A stretch of DNA of 50,371 nucleotides from Gemmataceae bacterium. GTDB taxonomy: Bacteria; Planctomycetota; Planctomycetia; Gemmatales; Gemmataceae. The translations under genes and the position numbers were made by a program. The notes beneath the pieces were generated by a model that made no database searches, was not told where the DNA came from, and saw only the letters and a program-made list of their open reading frames with translations. Location of the stretch: the NCBI GenBank assembly GCA_009691845.1, contig SIAJ01000036.1, positions 1 to 50,371 of the forward strand, given 5' to 3'. This document shows, piece by piece, positions 33,132 to 41,788 of this stretch (the first letter of the stretch is position 1; every line of letters begins with the position of its first letter).

Positions 33132-35180
33132 ATGCCGAGTATCGACGATCTCTGTATCAACACCATCCGCACCCTTTCCATGGATGCGGTGCAGCAGGCC
33201 AACTCCGGCCATCCCGGCACGCCGATGGCCCTGGCACCCATCGCCTACTCGCTCTACCAGGATGTGTTGAACTATGATCCGAACGCCCCGCATTGGCCGA
33301 ACCGGGATCGATTTGTATTGAGTGTCGGCCATGCCTCGATGCTGCTCTACTCGGTGCTTCATCTCATCGGCGTGAAACAGACCGACGCAAAGGGCAAGCC
33401 GACCGGTGAGTTGGCCGTGCCGCTCGACCACATCAAACGCTTCCGGCAACTGCATAGCCGAACGCCTGGCCACCCGGAATCTTTCGAGACTACGGGAGTC
33501 GAGACCACCACCGGGCCACTCGGGCAGGGCCTGGGAAACAGCGTTGGGATGGCCATGGCCGAGCGTTGGCTGGCCAAGTACTTCAACCGCCCGAGTTTCA
33601 AGCTGTTCGATTATCATGTGTATGCTCTGTGCGGCGACGGCGACCTGATGGAAGGAATTTCGAACGAAGCGGCGTCGATGGCCGGGCATCTGAAGCTCGA
33701 CAATCTCGTCTGGATTTACGACAGCAATCGCATCACGATCGATGGCAGGACGGACCTGAGTTTCAGCGAGGATGTCTCGAACCGCTTCCTTGGTTATCGC
33801 TGGAATGTAGTGCGAATCGCGGATACGAACGATCGACCTGCAATCCGGGCGGCTCTGAACGTTGCCAAGAGCGCAATGAACCGGCCCACGCTCCTGATCG
33901 CCGAGACGAAAATTGGCTACGGGGCTCCCAAAAAACAGGACACCTCCGACGCTCATGGCGAGCCGCTGGGCGAAGAGGAAATCAAGGGTGCCAAGCGTTT
34001 CTACGGCTGGCCGGAGAACGAGAAATTCCTGGTCCCCGATGGAGTCCGCGAACATTTCGCGGCCGGGATCGGTGTTCGAGGCGCAAAGGCTCATGATCTC
34101 TGGCTGAACCTATTCGAGCGCTACCGTGCCGCGCATCCAGATCTGGCCAGGCAATTGGAGTTGATGGAACATCGCGGGCTGCCCGATGGCTGGGACAAGG
34201 ATCTGCCCAGTTTTCCTGCGGATGCCAAGGGCATGGCCAGCCGCGATTCGGGTGGCAAGGTCTTGAATGCAATTGCCAAGAAGGTGCCCTGGATTCTTGG
34301 CGGTTCCGCCGACCTGTCCAAGTCCACGAAGACCCGGCTCACATTCGACGGGGCGGGCGAATTCACTCCGGAACAAGCCGGGCGCAATCTGCACTTTGGC
34401 ATCCGCGAACATGTGATGGCCAGCATTCTGAACGGTCTGGCTCAGATGAAATTGCGGCCCTACGGCTCGGGCTTTTTGATCTTCAGCGATTACGCCCGCC
34501 CGGCCCTTCGGCTCTCGGCCCTGATGGGAATGCCGACGATTCATGTATTCACGCACGACTCGATCGGCGTCGGCGAGGATGGCCCGACGCACCAGCCGAT
34601 CGAGCAATTGATGTCGCTGCGCGCGATCCCGAACATGTGTGTTCTTCGCCCGGCCGACGCCAACGAAGTCGCGGAAGCCTGGAAGGTGATCGCTCAACTT
34701 CAGCACACGCCGGTCTGCCTGGCCCTGACTCGCCAGGCGTTGCCGACAATGGATCGAACCAAGTACGCCCCGGCTTCAGGCGTTGCGAAAGGTGGCTACA
34801 TTCTCGCGGATGCGATTGGTGGCAAGCCCGATGTGATTTTGATAGGCACGGGGAGCGAAGTGCCACTGTGCGTCGAAGCACACGAAAAGCTGACTTCGGA
34901 AGGCGTGAAATCGCGCGTGGTGAGTTTGCCGGCGTGGGACTTGTTCGAGAAACAAACGAAGGAGTACCGCGATTCGGTACTCCCTCCGGAGATTACGAGG
35001 CGTGTCACCGTTGAGATGGGGACCACGCTAGGTTGGGAACGCTATGCCGGAACAACGGGAACGATGATCGGCATGACCGGCTTTGGGGCCTCGGCACCAC
35101 TTCAGGACCTACTCGTTCACTTTGGCTTCACGACCGAGGCTGTCTACCAGGCGGCGAAGAAGCAAGTGACAATTGACTAA
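33132..35180 (+). CDS. tkt: Transketolase
   Basis: This 682-residue enzyme is full length. The thiamine-diphosphate motif GDGDLMEGISNEAASMAG begins at residue 168 and ends in WIYDSNRITIDG. The N-terminal HPGTPMALAPIAY and TTTGPLGQGLGN, the pyrimidine-domain FGIREHVMASILNGLA and the C-terminal GTGSEVPLCVEAHEKL are all present. Transketolase moves two-carbon units between sugar phosphates in the pentose phosphate pathway; it is cytoplasmic. It may share a transcript with the TPR gene upstream. Nothing is missing. Confidence 0.97.
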   Translation: MPSIDDLCINTIRTLSMDAVQQANSGHPGTPMALAPIAYSLYQDVLNYDPNAPHWPNRDRFVLSVGHASMLLYSVLHLIGVKQTDAKGKPTGELAVPLDHIKRFRQLHSRTPGHPESFETTGVETTTGPLGQGLGNSVGMAMAERWLAKYFNRPSFKLFDYHVYALCGDGDLMEGISNEAASMAGHLKLDNLVWIYDSNRITIDGRTDLSFSEDVSNRFLGYRWNVVRIADTNDRPAIRAALNVAKSAMNRPTLLIAETKIGYGAPKKQDTSDAHGEPLGEEEIKGAKRFYGWPENEKFLVPDGVREHFAAGIGVRGAKAHDLWLNLFERYRAAHPDLARQLELMEHRGLPDGWDKDLPSFPADAKGMASRDSGGKVLNAIAKKVPWILGGSADLSKSTKTRLTFDGAGEFTPEQAGRNLHFGIREHVMASILNGLAQMKLRPYGSGFLIFSDYARPALRLSALMGMPTIHVFTHDSIGVGEDGPTHQPIEQLMSLRAIPNMCVLRPADANEVAEAWKVIAQLQHTPVCLALTRQALPTMDRTKYAPASGVAKGGYILADAIGGKPDVILIGTGSEVPLCVEAHEKLTSEGVKSRVVSLPAWDLFEKQTKEYRDSVLPPEITRRVTVEMGTTLGWERYAGTTGTMIGMTGFGASAPLQDLLVHFGFTTEAVYQAAKKQVTID

Positions 35181-35207
35181 GCGATTGCCCGTGTTGTCAA
35201 TTGGCGA

Positions 35208-35342
35208 TTAGTCCCCGCCGCCTTCATCGAACCAGCTATCCGGAAGCGGTTCGGGACCGATGATGTACTCGTAGAGCAGTCGTGGTTCGTCATCCGTGAA
35301 CAAGCCGTCCCAGTCCCTGCCGGCGATCGAAAATTCGCTCAT
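35208..35342 (-). CDS. 44-residue acidic mini-protein
   Basis: A reverse ATG at 35342, preceded by GGGAGGG at 6-12 nt, encodes 44 residues: MSEFSIAGRDWDGLFTDDE then LLYEYIIGPEPLPDSWFDEG and a stop. It is strongly acidic and has no membrane segment. The excellent ribosome site supports translation. The gene converges on transketolase with 27 bp between stops. No family recognised. Confidence 0.6.
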   Translation of the reverse strand: MSEFSIAGRDWDGLFTDDEPRLLYEYIIGPEPLPDSWFDEGGGD

Positions 35343-35630
35343 GCTGGCCCTCCCGTGAAAAAATGAACATGGTTGGGAGAATCAATCGGGCTCAATCCTG
35401 CGATTGAACCGAGCCCATTCCAGGGCCCACCTGAGCGAAGCCCCAGTCTTGGGGACAAGTGAATCTGAAGGAGTATGGCGAGAATCGGATCGGAACGCAA
35501 GAAAATTCTTGGCGAAAATGTTCCGAATGTGCCGTTCATGCGATAAAGACGGGCGAGAATCGAAGGTGCGAACACTGGGCACTTTTTCAAGCTGTGGAAA
35601 GTCGAACGGTTGTTCCGTGCGTAAGGCCAA

Positions 35631-35692
35631 AGTAGTAGGCACACTCCGTGTGCCGTTCTGAAACCCACGGCACACGAAGTGTGCCTACTACT
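35631..35692. repeat. Family-C palindrome, long form
   Basis: Arms 35631-35655 and 35668-35692 are 25-nt inverted copies with one C/T difference, around a 12-nt loop. The arms contain the GGCACAC core found at 9626 and 31808. It lies 69 bp upstream of the MBL hydrolase start. Confidence 0.8.
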
Positions 35693-35761
35693 ATCCGAGT
35701 GAGTTGTGCATCCGGTACTCGTCCCATTATGATGAGAGAACATCACACCGAGAGATCATCC

Positions 35762-36523
35762 ATGAAACGATTCCCCTTTGCCGGCTTGGCGTTGCTCGTC
35801 CTGACTAGCTTCTCCGTCGCTCAAGACAAGAAGGCCGCCCAGATCAAATGGTTCGGCCACTCGTTCTTCGTTCTGACCACCGCAGCAGGCACCAAAGTCG
35901 CGTTCGATCCGCACGCGATCAGCGAGTACGGTGCGCCGATCATGGCTGCGGACATCGTTGTGATCTCGCACAACCACGACGACCACAATCGCAAGGAGAT
36001 CTTCTCCAACGCGGATTCGAAAGACTTAAAGGTCTTTAACGGCCTTGTCATCAAGGGAAAGAACACCGAATGGGCAAAGCTTGACGAGAAGGCCAAGGAC
36101 ATTCGCGTGCGCAGTGTTGGCACGTTCCACGACAACGAGGATGGGGCCAAGCGTGGCAGGAATAGCGCCATGATCGTGGAAGCGGATGGTCTGGTCTACT
36201 GCCACCTCGGCGACCTCGGGCACGAGTTGAATGACGAACAAGTGAAGGCCATCGGCCCCGTGGACGTGTTGATGATTCCCGTCGGCGGCATCTACACCAT
36301 CAACGGCGAAGTAGCCAAGAAGGTCGTGACTCAACTGAAGCCGAAAATGTTCATTCTGCCCATGCACTACGGAACGAAGGTGTATCCGGACCTTCCAGCC
36401 CCAGATGAGTTTCTCGACGGAGAGAAGAACGTGCTCCACCTGGAAGCCACGACGAACATCCTGGACATTCCGCTCGGCACCAAAGCCGACAAGCCGAAGG
36501 TCGTCATGCTGGGTTGGAAATAG
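35762..36523 (+). CDS. Secreted metallo-beta-lactamase-fold hydrolase (UlaG-like)
   Basis: The start at ATG 35762 (253 residues) opens a signal peptide, MKRFPFAGLALLVLTSFSVA, that a longer frame would bury. The mature domain begins KIKWFGHSFF-like (AQIKWFGHSFFVLTT). The metal motif SHNHDDHN is at residues 69-76, a variant of HxHxDH. Further ligands are in VGTFHDNEDG, CHLGDLGHELN and LPMHYGTK. UlaG-like proteins are Zn- or Mn-dependent hydrolases; here it is exported. The substrate is unknown. It is followed 31 bp later by the nitrilase-family pseudogene. Confidence 0.87.
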   Translation: MKRFPFAGLALLVLTSFSVAQDKKAAQIKWFGHSFFVLTTAAGTKVAFDPHAISEYGAPIMAADIVVISHNHDDHNRKEIFSNADSKDLKVFNGLVIKGKNTEWAKLDEKAKDIRVRSVGTFHDNEDGAKRGRNSAMIVEADGLVYCHLGDLGHELNDEQVKAIGPVDVLMIPVGGIYTINGEVAKKVVTQLKPKMFILPMHYGTKVYPDLPAPDEFLDGEKNVLHLEATTNILDIPLGTKADKPKVVMLGWK

Positions 36524-36554
36524 CCGAGGACACCTCATCGGAACGGGAGACGCC

Positions 36555-36853
36555 ATGCCTGAACGCTCGTTCCAACTCGGCATGGCCCAAATCCTCATTG
36601 AAGGAGGACGGCCCAAAGCGAACCTGGACCGAGCGGTGCGAGCAGTTCGGCAGGCGGCCGATCTGGGTTGTCGCGTTGTCGTTCTACCGGAGTGCCTCGA
36701 TTTGGGTTGGACCGATCCCTCGGCCCGTGAACTTGCTCAATCGATTCCTGGTCCGCACGTCGATCGCCTGGCGAACGTGTTCGTCGCAGCGGGATTGGCT
36801 GAACGGCAGCACTTGGGATTCGTAACGCGAAAATTCTAATTGTGATTGGGTGA
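36555..36853 (+). pseudogene. Truncated carbon-nitrogen hydrolase (nitrilase family)
   Basis: ATG 36555 starts PERSFQLGMAQILIEGGRPKANL; VVVLPE puts the catalytic glutamate at residue 46, and IPGPHVDRLA and AAGLAER follow, a typical nitrilase N-terminus. The frame ends after 94 residues (36839). In another frame the expected next family segment is readable as IRNAKILIVIG up to 36853, replacing the usual 'YNxAxLI'. The lysine and cysteine of the catalytic triad are absent. So about one third remains, with a frameshift and a lost C-terminus. Confidence 0.8.
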
Positions 36854-36918
36854 AACACGTGCCAAAGTCGCTTCCTTGCCTAGTCTGGCAAGGTATCTTT
36901 TCCTCAAGGACTCACATC

Positions 36919-37395
36919 ATGCGAACGCTTCGTGTCTGTCTGTCTGTCTGACGGGTTCGGCACTCGCTCAGGCGACTGTCACTCCGTCCATTTCTGTTGA
37001 GAGCTTTCCAATACCTGGGTCGACAACTGACCGCAGGGTCAACATTGCAGTCCGCTCGCCTTTGCCGGCTGGTTCAACTCCATGCAAGGTCAAAATCACA
37101 ATCACCGAGCAATTGACACCTCCAAAAGTTAGCACGATTGGACCCAAGGATCTTGGTGCCGCCGCCGGGCAAAACCGAGGGCGAGTATCGCGACAACATC
37201 TCTCCGATCGCCAACGGCACAAAAATCACAATTAAAGTCGAAATCATCGACAAGAACGGCACCGTCATCGGGTCTCGCTCCGTGGAACATATTGTTGGCT
37301 CCCCCGGACAGAAATTCGGGGATGACCCGCCGGAGTTCGAATCCGAACTTGTGGTAGTGCCACCGCCCCCACCGCCACCTCCTCCCGGGGGGTGA
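36919..37395 (+). pseudogene. Secreted protein gene interrupted at a TGTC repeat and again near 37150
   Basis: ATG 36919 (AAGGA upstream) begins MRTLRVCLSV but stops at TGA 36949 inside a TGTC repeat. One more repeat unit would give MRTLRVCLSVCLTGSALAQA, a complete signal peptide, and lead into TVTPSISVESFPIPGS. The coding signal changes frame once more at about 37140-37160, reaching LVPPPGKTEGEYRDN and KITIKVEIIDKNGTVIGSRS, and ends in nine prolines at 37395. No family is recognised. The second break means that repeat slippage alone would not restore the full product. Confidence 0.65.
36933..36950 (+). repeat. TGTC tetranucleotide repeat, 4.5 units, in a signal-peptide coding region
   Basis: (TGTC)4TG lies 14 nt after the ATG. 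The unit is not a multiple of three, so copy number decides the reading frame. Five units, or two, would open the frame; the present four close it. Confidence 0.8.
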
Positions 37396-37453
37396 GTAAT
37401 CGTTCTCGAGCAAATGGAGGCGAGGCCAATTTTGTAAGCGAAGGAGGCGGTGA

Positions 37454-38350
37454 GTGTCCACGGCATCATGCAAGCGCAGGCAAGCCCCGACCAACGCTCC
37501 GGGCTTTACGCTCCTCGAGACGCTCGTGGTCATTGCGATTCTTGCGATACTCATTGGCCTCCTTCTTCCCGCTATTCAGAAAGTTCGGGTAGCGGCGAAT
37601 GCGATGAAGGCCAAGAACAACCTCAAACAGATGGGCTTGGCAACAACTCACTTCTCCGCAGACCACATGGATGATATGCCATGGATGTCGGTTGTCCTGC
37701 AGCCCCCTTCCAAAGCATGCTATACAACGTACGTCCAGCTCATGCCGTACCTTGAGTACGCTTCGCTCTATCGGGCCATCATGGCCAATGAATTCTTTCG
37801 GGGGTCTGCCACTGTTTTCCTCAACCCATTGGACCCGGATGCCGCAAACGTACAAAAAAATGAATGGGCCAGGGTGAGCTTCGCCGCGAACGCGCGTGTG
37901 TTCTCTCCGGCCTCGCGGTGCCCCGCGCCTGCCCTCTTCACGGATGGCTTTTCAAACACCATCTTGTTTGCGGAAACGAAACTAGACTGTCGGGAGAAAT
38001 ATCGAATCTGGAGTTATGAGTGGCCGACGTTTCGTTTTGGCCACTTCCTGCAGCGGGCCACCTTTGCGGATAACGATCTTGTGACCGTGACTGCTCGCTG
38101 CGAGGACTACTACCCGATCACGACCGGCAACCCGCCGGTGAGCCGGGCTTCGGTGCCCCACGTTACGTTTCAGGTGCGACCGACCACGGAGGCGTGTGAC
38201 CCGCGAGTGCCCAACGGACAGAGCCCTGGCGGACTGATTGTGGGATTCGCTGATGGCAGCGTTCGGGTTTTTAGCCCTGGAATCGACCCGACCATCTTCT
38301 GGGGCGCAGTCACACCGGACATGGGCGAAGTGATCGTGCTAGATAATTGA
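37454..38350 (+). CDS. DUF1559 pilin-like protein
   Basis: GTG 37454 follows AAGGAGG and gives 298 residues. The type IV prepilin signal [20 protein letters not shown] is at 16-35, with cleavage expected between Gly17 and Phe18 and Glu22 at position +5. [13 protein letters not shown] follows, and the C-terminal [20 protein letters not shown] is the DUF1559 signature. DUF1559 is strongly expanded in planctomycetes and is thought to form extracellular pseudopilin-type structures. Length is in the normal range, with a shortened middle. The 3' end is overlapped by the reverse open frame of the YhcG remnant. Confidence 0.9.
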   Translation: MSTASCKRRQAPTNAPGFTLLETLVVIAILAILIGLLLPAIQKVRVAANAMKAKNNLKQMGLATTHFSADHMDDMPWMSVVLQPPSKACYTTYVQLMPYLEYASLYRAIMANEFFRGSATVFLNPLDPDAANVQKNEWARVSFAANARVFSPASRCPAPALFTDGFSNTILFAETKLDCREKYRIWSYEWPTFRFGHFLQRATFADNDLVTVTARCEDYYPITTGNPPVSRASVPHVTFQVRPTTEACDPRVPNGQSPGGLIVGFADGSVRVFSPGIDPTIFWGAVTPDMGEVIVLDN

Positions 38351-38450
38351 TTCGCGCGTGTCTCGGTGTCCGTGAAAAGTGCGCCGCGATCGACCCCGCG
38401 TGCGTCGTGGCACCATCTCTCACGCTGCCCGCCGTTCCTGCAGCGAGTCC

Positions 38451-39012
38451 GGCGATCCTCATCGCGAAGGGCGTCGAGTTCTGCTCGAATGAATTTCTCC
38501 GGCCTCTTGGCGATGGCGGTTCGCTCGTACATCATGCCGCGAATCTTGTCGCGCAGAGTGCGGACGCTCCAACGTTCCAGCCGGCACATCTCGGCGTAGA
38601 AATCGCGTTTCAGAGGGTCTTGGATCGGAATCAGGTGCAAAAAATGTGACCAGCCCAATTTTGCAGACAGTGTTTGCAAAATCCTCAGTTCGGGAAACGC
38701 CTCTGCCAATTCGATCATGTTGAAGAGGTTCCGTTGGCTGAAACCCTTTCCGTACTCCTCGGTCAATTGTCGGGCCACTGTCCCGACAATTTCCTCCCCG
38801 TACTTTCCGCGGCTCTCGCCGAGAATTCCTCGTCGAATACGATCGCCGACGGACCAGTAGAGCAGCACAAGTCCGGCATTGACGGCTTGGGCGACGGCAC
38901 CTCGGCCTGCCTCGATGATCGTGCGGAGTTCGCCGAGCAGCTTGACCGGATCGGGTGCGACGGTGGAGACCTGCGCTGTTTTCTTCACCAGAGATTTCTT
39001 GCGTGGCGGCAT
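38451..39012 (-). pseudogene. YhcG/DUF1016 N-terminal remnant (PDDEXK nuclease domain lost)
   Basis: ATG 39012 has GGAG at 8-11 nt upstream. Residues 20-187 match DUF1016_N: LLYWSVGDRIRRGIL, YGEEIVGTVARQLTEEYG, FSQRNLFNMIELAEAFP, WSHFLHLIPI and LRDKIRGMMYERTA. After ALRDEDR the family would enter its PD-(D/E)XK nuclease domain; instead the frame turns to unrelated residues and ends at 38170, antisense to the DUF1559 gene. The nuclease part has probably been deleted. YhcG-type proteins relate to nucleic-acid transactions. Confidence 0.75.
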
Positions 39013-39040
39013 GGGTGCACTCCGAGGTTCGATCAAAGAC

Positions 39041-40207
39041 TCACGTCGTGTAGTCCGCGTTCAGTCGCACATATTCCGGCGTGAGGTCGCAAGTGTAGAA
39101 CCGACATTTTCCAATTCCAAGTGTCAGCACCAAGCGAAGGTGAACTTCGCGGTTGTCCTTCAAATATGCCGAAGCGGACTTCGGGTCGAACGGCAACGGC
39201 ACGCCGGCGCGATAGAGTTCGAAGGGGCCCATCCAGCAACTCAAATCCGTTTCTTCAAACTCGACACCGGCGTATCCGGCGGCCGAGACAAAGCGGCCCC
39301 AGTTCGGGTCGGCTCCATAAATGGCGGACTTCACCAGAGCGCTCTCGGCAACTGTCTTGGCAATCTTCTTGGCGTCGGCATCGGATCGGCAACCAGCGAC
39401 GTCGATTGTCACGAGATGATTGGCCCCCTCGGCATCGGATGCGATACCGCGAGCGAGTTCTTCGCATAGTTCCTTCACGGCAATCGAGAAGGCCGCGAGT
39501 TCAGCGAGTGGCGATCCCGTTCCATTCGCGAGAATCAGGACCGTGTCGTTCGTGCTCGTGTGTCCTTCGACGCTGATGCAGTTGAAACTCGTCTCAACGG
39601 CTCCGCGCAGAATGCTCTGGAGGTCGTCGGCTCGGATCGGAGCATCGGTCAGCACGAAGCCAAGCATCGTGGCCATGTTCGGGCCGATCATCGCGGCCCC
39701 CTTGGCGAAGCCGGCGACAACATACGGACCGACCTGTCGTGATGCCGTCTTGATTCGAGTGTCGGTCGTTAGAATCGCCGTCGCGGCCGCTTCGAATGCG
39801 GCGAGGTCGGAGCCAAGTTTCTTCGCCCCGGCCGGAATGCCCGTCTCAAACACATCCATCGGAAGGAACCGGCCAATCACACCGGTGGACGCGACGAGCA
39901 TTTGCTCCGGAGTGCAACCAATCTCCCTCGCCGCGAGTGCGGTCATGCGGCGTGCGTCGCTCATCCCCTGCTCCCCCGTGCAGGCGTTGGCGTTGCCGGA
40001 GCAGATGACAATCCCACGAGCGTCGTTGCGAGGCAGACGTTCCTTGCACACATGCACCGGGGCGGCCGCCACGCGGTTCTGCGTGAACACACCAGCAGCG
40101 GCGGCAGGCATGTCACTGACGATCAGGGCCAGGTCGAGGCGACCAGGCTCGGAAGATCGAAGGCCACAATGGACGCCGGCGAAACGAAAACCCTTGGGTA
40201 GCTGCAT
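39041..40207 (-). CDS. argJ: Bifunctional ornithine acetyltransferase/N-acetylglutamate synthase
   Basis: This 388-residue protein matches ArgJ in full. The self-cleavage site is in KGAAMIGPNMATMLGF, with Thr180 as the expected nucleophile after cleavage at Ala-Thr. Others are VICSGNANACTG, VASTGVIGRFLPMD, STNDTVLILANG and the C-terminal DPNWGRFVSAAGYAG. ArgJ moves acetyl from acetylornithine to glutamate in the cyclic arginine pathway; monofunctional versions exist and cannot be separated by sequence here. It is cytoplasmic. No other arg gene is nearby. The downstream YhcG start is 28 bp past its stop. Confidence 0.96.
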   Translation of the reverse strand: MQLPKGFRFAGVHCGLRSSEPGRLDLALIVSDMPAAAAGVFTQNRVAAAPVHVCKERLPRNDARGIVICSGNANACTGEQGMSDARRMTALAAREIGCTPEQMLVASTGVIGRFLPMDVFETGIPAGAKKLGSDLAAFEAAATAILTTDTRIKTASRQVGPYVVAGFAKGAAMIGPNMATMLGFVLTDAPIRADDLQSILRGAVETSFNCISVEGHTSTNDTVLILANGTGSPLAELAAFSIAVKELCEELARGIASDAEGANHLVTIDVAGCRSDADAKKIAKTVAESALVKSAIYGADPNWGRFVSAAGYAGVEFEETDLSCWMGPFELYRAGVPLPFDPKSASAYLKDNREVHLRLVLTLGIGKCRFYTCDLTPEYVRLNADYTT

Positions 40208-40714
40208 GGAACCGTGGGGAGCGGAGTAGAGAGAGCGGGAAGCGGACCATCCGACGCCGCGCGATGTAGAAATAGCAATCGACGAGTCGGATTCAATCCG
40301 CCCTGCGCTGCCGCTTCGCGTTTCAACGAAAGGAACGTTTCCGTTTGACCATCCGAAAAAAGGCCGCGATCGGATGAGTTAGCCGAGTCGAAATCTCTTC
40401 CTCAAACCGGCAAGATCGCGCCACCCGATTCCCTTGACACTCAAGTTGGCCTCACGCATCGCAGAGTCGGCACAACCCCAACGCACAATCGCGCCATGCG
40501 GCGTGTTCGCCACGATTGTCAGCTGCGGAGCGATGCTCAGAGGCGTGCGCTGCCTACCTGTTTTCTCTGACTAAATCAGCTTGCCTCGCTTTCACTCTTT
40601 GCCCAAGTAGGCAATATTCCCATGTATGTCGAACGTTGGCGTCAGTAGCCTCGCATCGAACGGCGATTGCAGGCGACGACCGCGGGCGACCACTTATGAA
40701 ATGGAGATTCTCCC
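40208..40714. other. Divergent intergenic region upstream of argJ and the Cys-rich gene
   Basis: This 507-bp gap has no convincing frame. A TTGACA at about 40434 and an inverted TTGCC/GGCAA pair at 40598-40613 are possible control elements for the Cys-rich gene, but no good -10 can be matched. Nothing else seen. Confidence 0.4.
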
Positions 40715-41710
40715 ATGTTGAGCGTGCGTAAAATGGTTTTCGCGTGTGCGCTCCTGGCAGTGGTGCCGTTCGCGGCTGTTGCCGAGGAGCCGAAGGCGGC
40801 ACCCAAGTCCATGCCGCCTGCGACGACGACGGCCCCGGCTGCTCCCGTAGCGGCCCCGGCCACGACTCGGGTCCTTCGACTCGTTCCGACGAGGGTTGAA
40901 GAGTCCCGCACGGTGATGAAGCCGGTCCAAAAGACCGAGACTTACACCGCCTACAAGACCGAGATCGTTCAGGAAAAGAAGGTGGTCCCGGTCACCACCT
41001 ACAAGACCGAGAAATACACGGAAATGGTCACCAAGACCTGCTGCGTGAAGGTTCCCGTGGTCACCCAAACAGTCGTGATGGAAAAGCGGAAGAAGATCGA
41101 ATGGGTCACCGAGCACAAGGAATTGTGCAAGCTGACCTTCGAGAAGGAATGCAAGACGATCGGTTGCGGGGACAAGTGTGGCGATGGCTGCAACAAGGGT
41201 TTCAGCCTCTCGATCCCGGTTTTGAAGCCGAAGCTTGCGACGCACACGGTGTCCTTCAAGGTTCCGAAGTGCACCTACGAGTCCGTGCCGGTGACCAAGT
41301 GCTGCACGACCTTCAAGACCGAGACGAAGACGACCACCGTTCCGGTCTGCAAGACGCGCTGCGTTCCTACCACGACCAACAAGGAAGTCGTGACTTGCAA
41401 GCGGATCTGCGTGCCTTACCAGGCCACCCGGACCGTGACGGTTTGCGAGCCTTCCGTCGAGAAGGTTCAGGTTTGCAAGATGGTGCCGACGTGGGTTGAA
41501 GTTCCTTGTGCCCCAGCAAAGTGCGATAAGGGTTGCTTCAACCTGTGCGACCAGGTCACGAGCTTGAAGGACAAGCTCAAGGATGGCTGCAACAGCGTGA
41601 AGGGTCATCTCAGCACTGGCGGCGGCAAGGTCAAAGAATGCCTCAGCTCCAAGTGCGAGAAGCTGAAGAGCTGCTCCACAAAGATCGTGGGCTGCTTTAC
41701 CTGCAACTAA
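40715..41710 (+). CDS. Cys-rich repetitive secreted protein, wall-protein-like (YTV-type)
   Basis: This 331-residue protein has a signal peptide (KMVFACALLAVVPFAAVA) and an Ala/Pro-rich linker to about residue 50. The rest is repetitive Thr/Val/Lys sequence with 26 cysteines: TYTAYKTEIVQEKK, TTYKTEKYTEMVTKTCC, TTTVPVCKTRCVPTTT, VTCKRICVPYQATRTVTVC and VCKMVPTWVEVPC. The alternating Tyr/Thr-x-Val pattern resembles planctomycete YTV-type extracellular repeats. High disulfide potential suits the proteinaceous walls reported for this phylum. A structural surface role is inferred. A strong terminator follows. Confidence 0.78.
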   Translation: MLSVRKMVFACALLAVVPFAAVAEEPKAAPKSMPPATTTAPAAPVAAPATTRVLRLVPTRVEESRTVMKPVQKTETYTAYKTEIVQEKKVVPVTTYKTEKYTEMVTKTCCVKVPVVTQTVVMEKRKKIEWVTEHKELCKLTFEKECKTIGCGDKCGDGCNKGFSLSIPVLKPKLATHTVSFKVPKCTYESVPVTKCCTTFKTETKTTTVPVCKTRCVPTTTNKEVVTCKRICVPYQATRTVTVCEPSVEKVQVCKMVPTWVEVPCAPAKCDKGCFNLCDQVTSLKDKLKDGCNSVKGHLSTGGGKVKECLSSKCEKLKSCSTKIVGCFTCN

Positions 41711-41738
41711 GACTTGCCAGCAGATTTCCAGAATGATC

Positions 41739-41774
41739 GCCGGAAGCCCAGGGCCGCAACCCTGGGCTTCCGGC
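41739..41774 (+). terminator. Terminator-type hairpin after the Cys-rich gene
   Basis: Arms 41739-41753 and 41760-41774 are perfect 15-bp inverted copies with a 6-nt loop, 28 bp after the stop, followed by ATTTCT. It lies 14 bp from the convergent SGNH gene's stop and may serve both. Confidence 0.75.
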
Positions 41775-41788
41775 ATTTCTGCACGTCA

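Noticed and set aside
40694..41776. Reverse 360-residue frame over the Cys-rich gene
   Set aside because: It is Leu/Arg/His-rich low-complexity shadow; the forward product has a signal peptide and ordered repeats.
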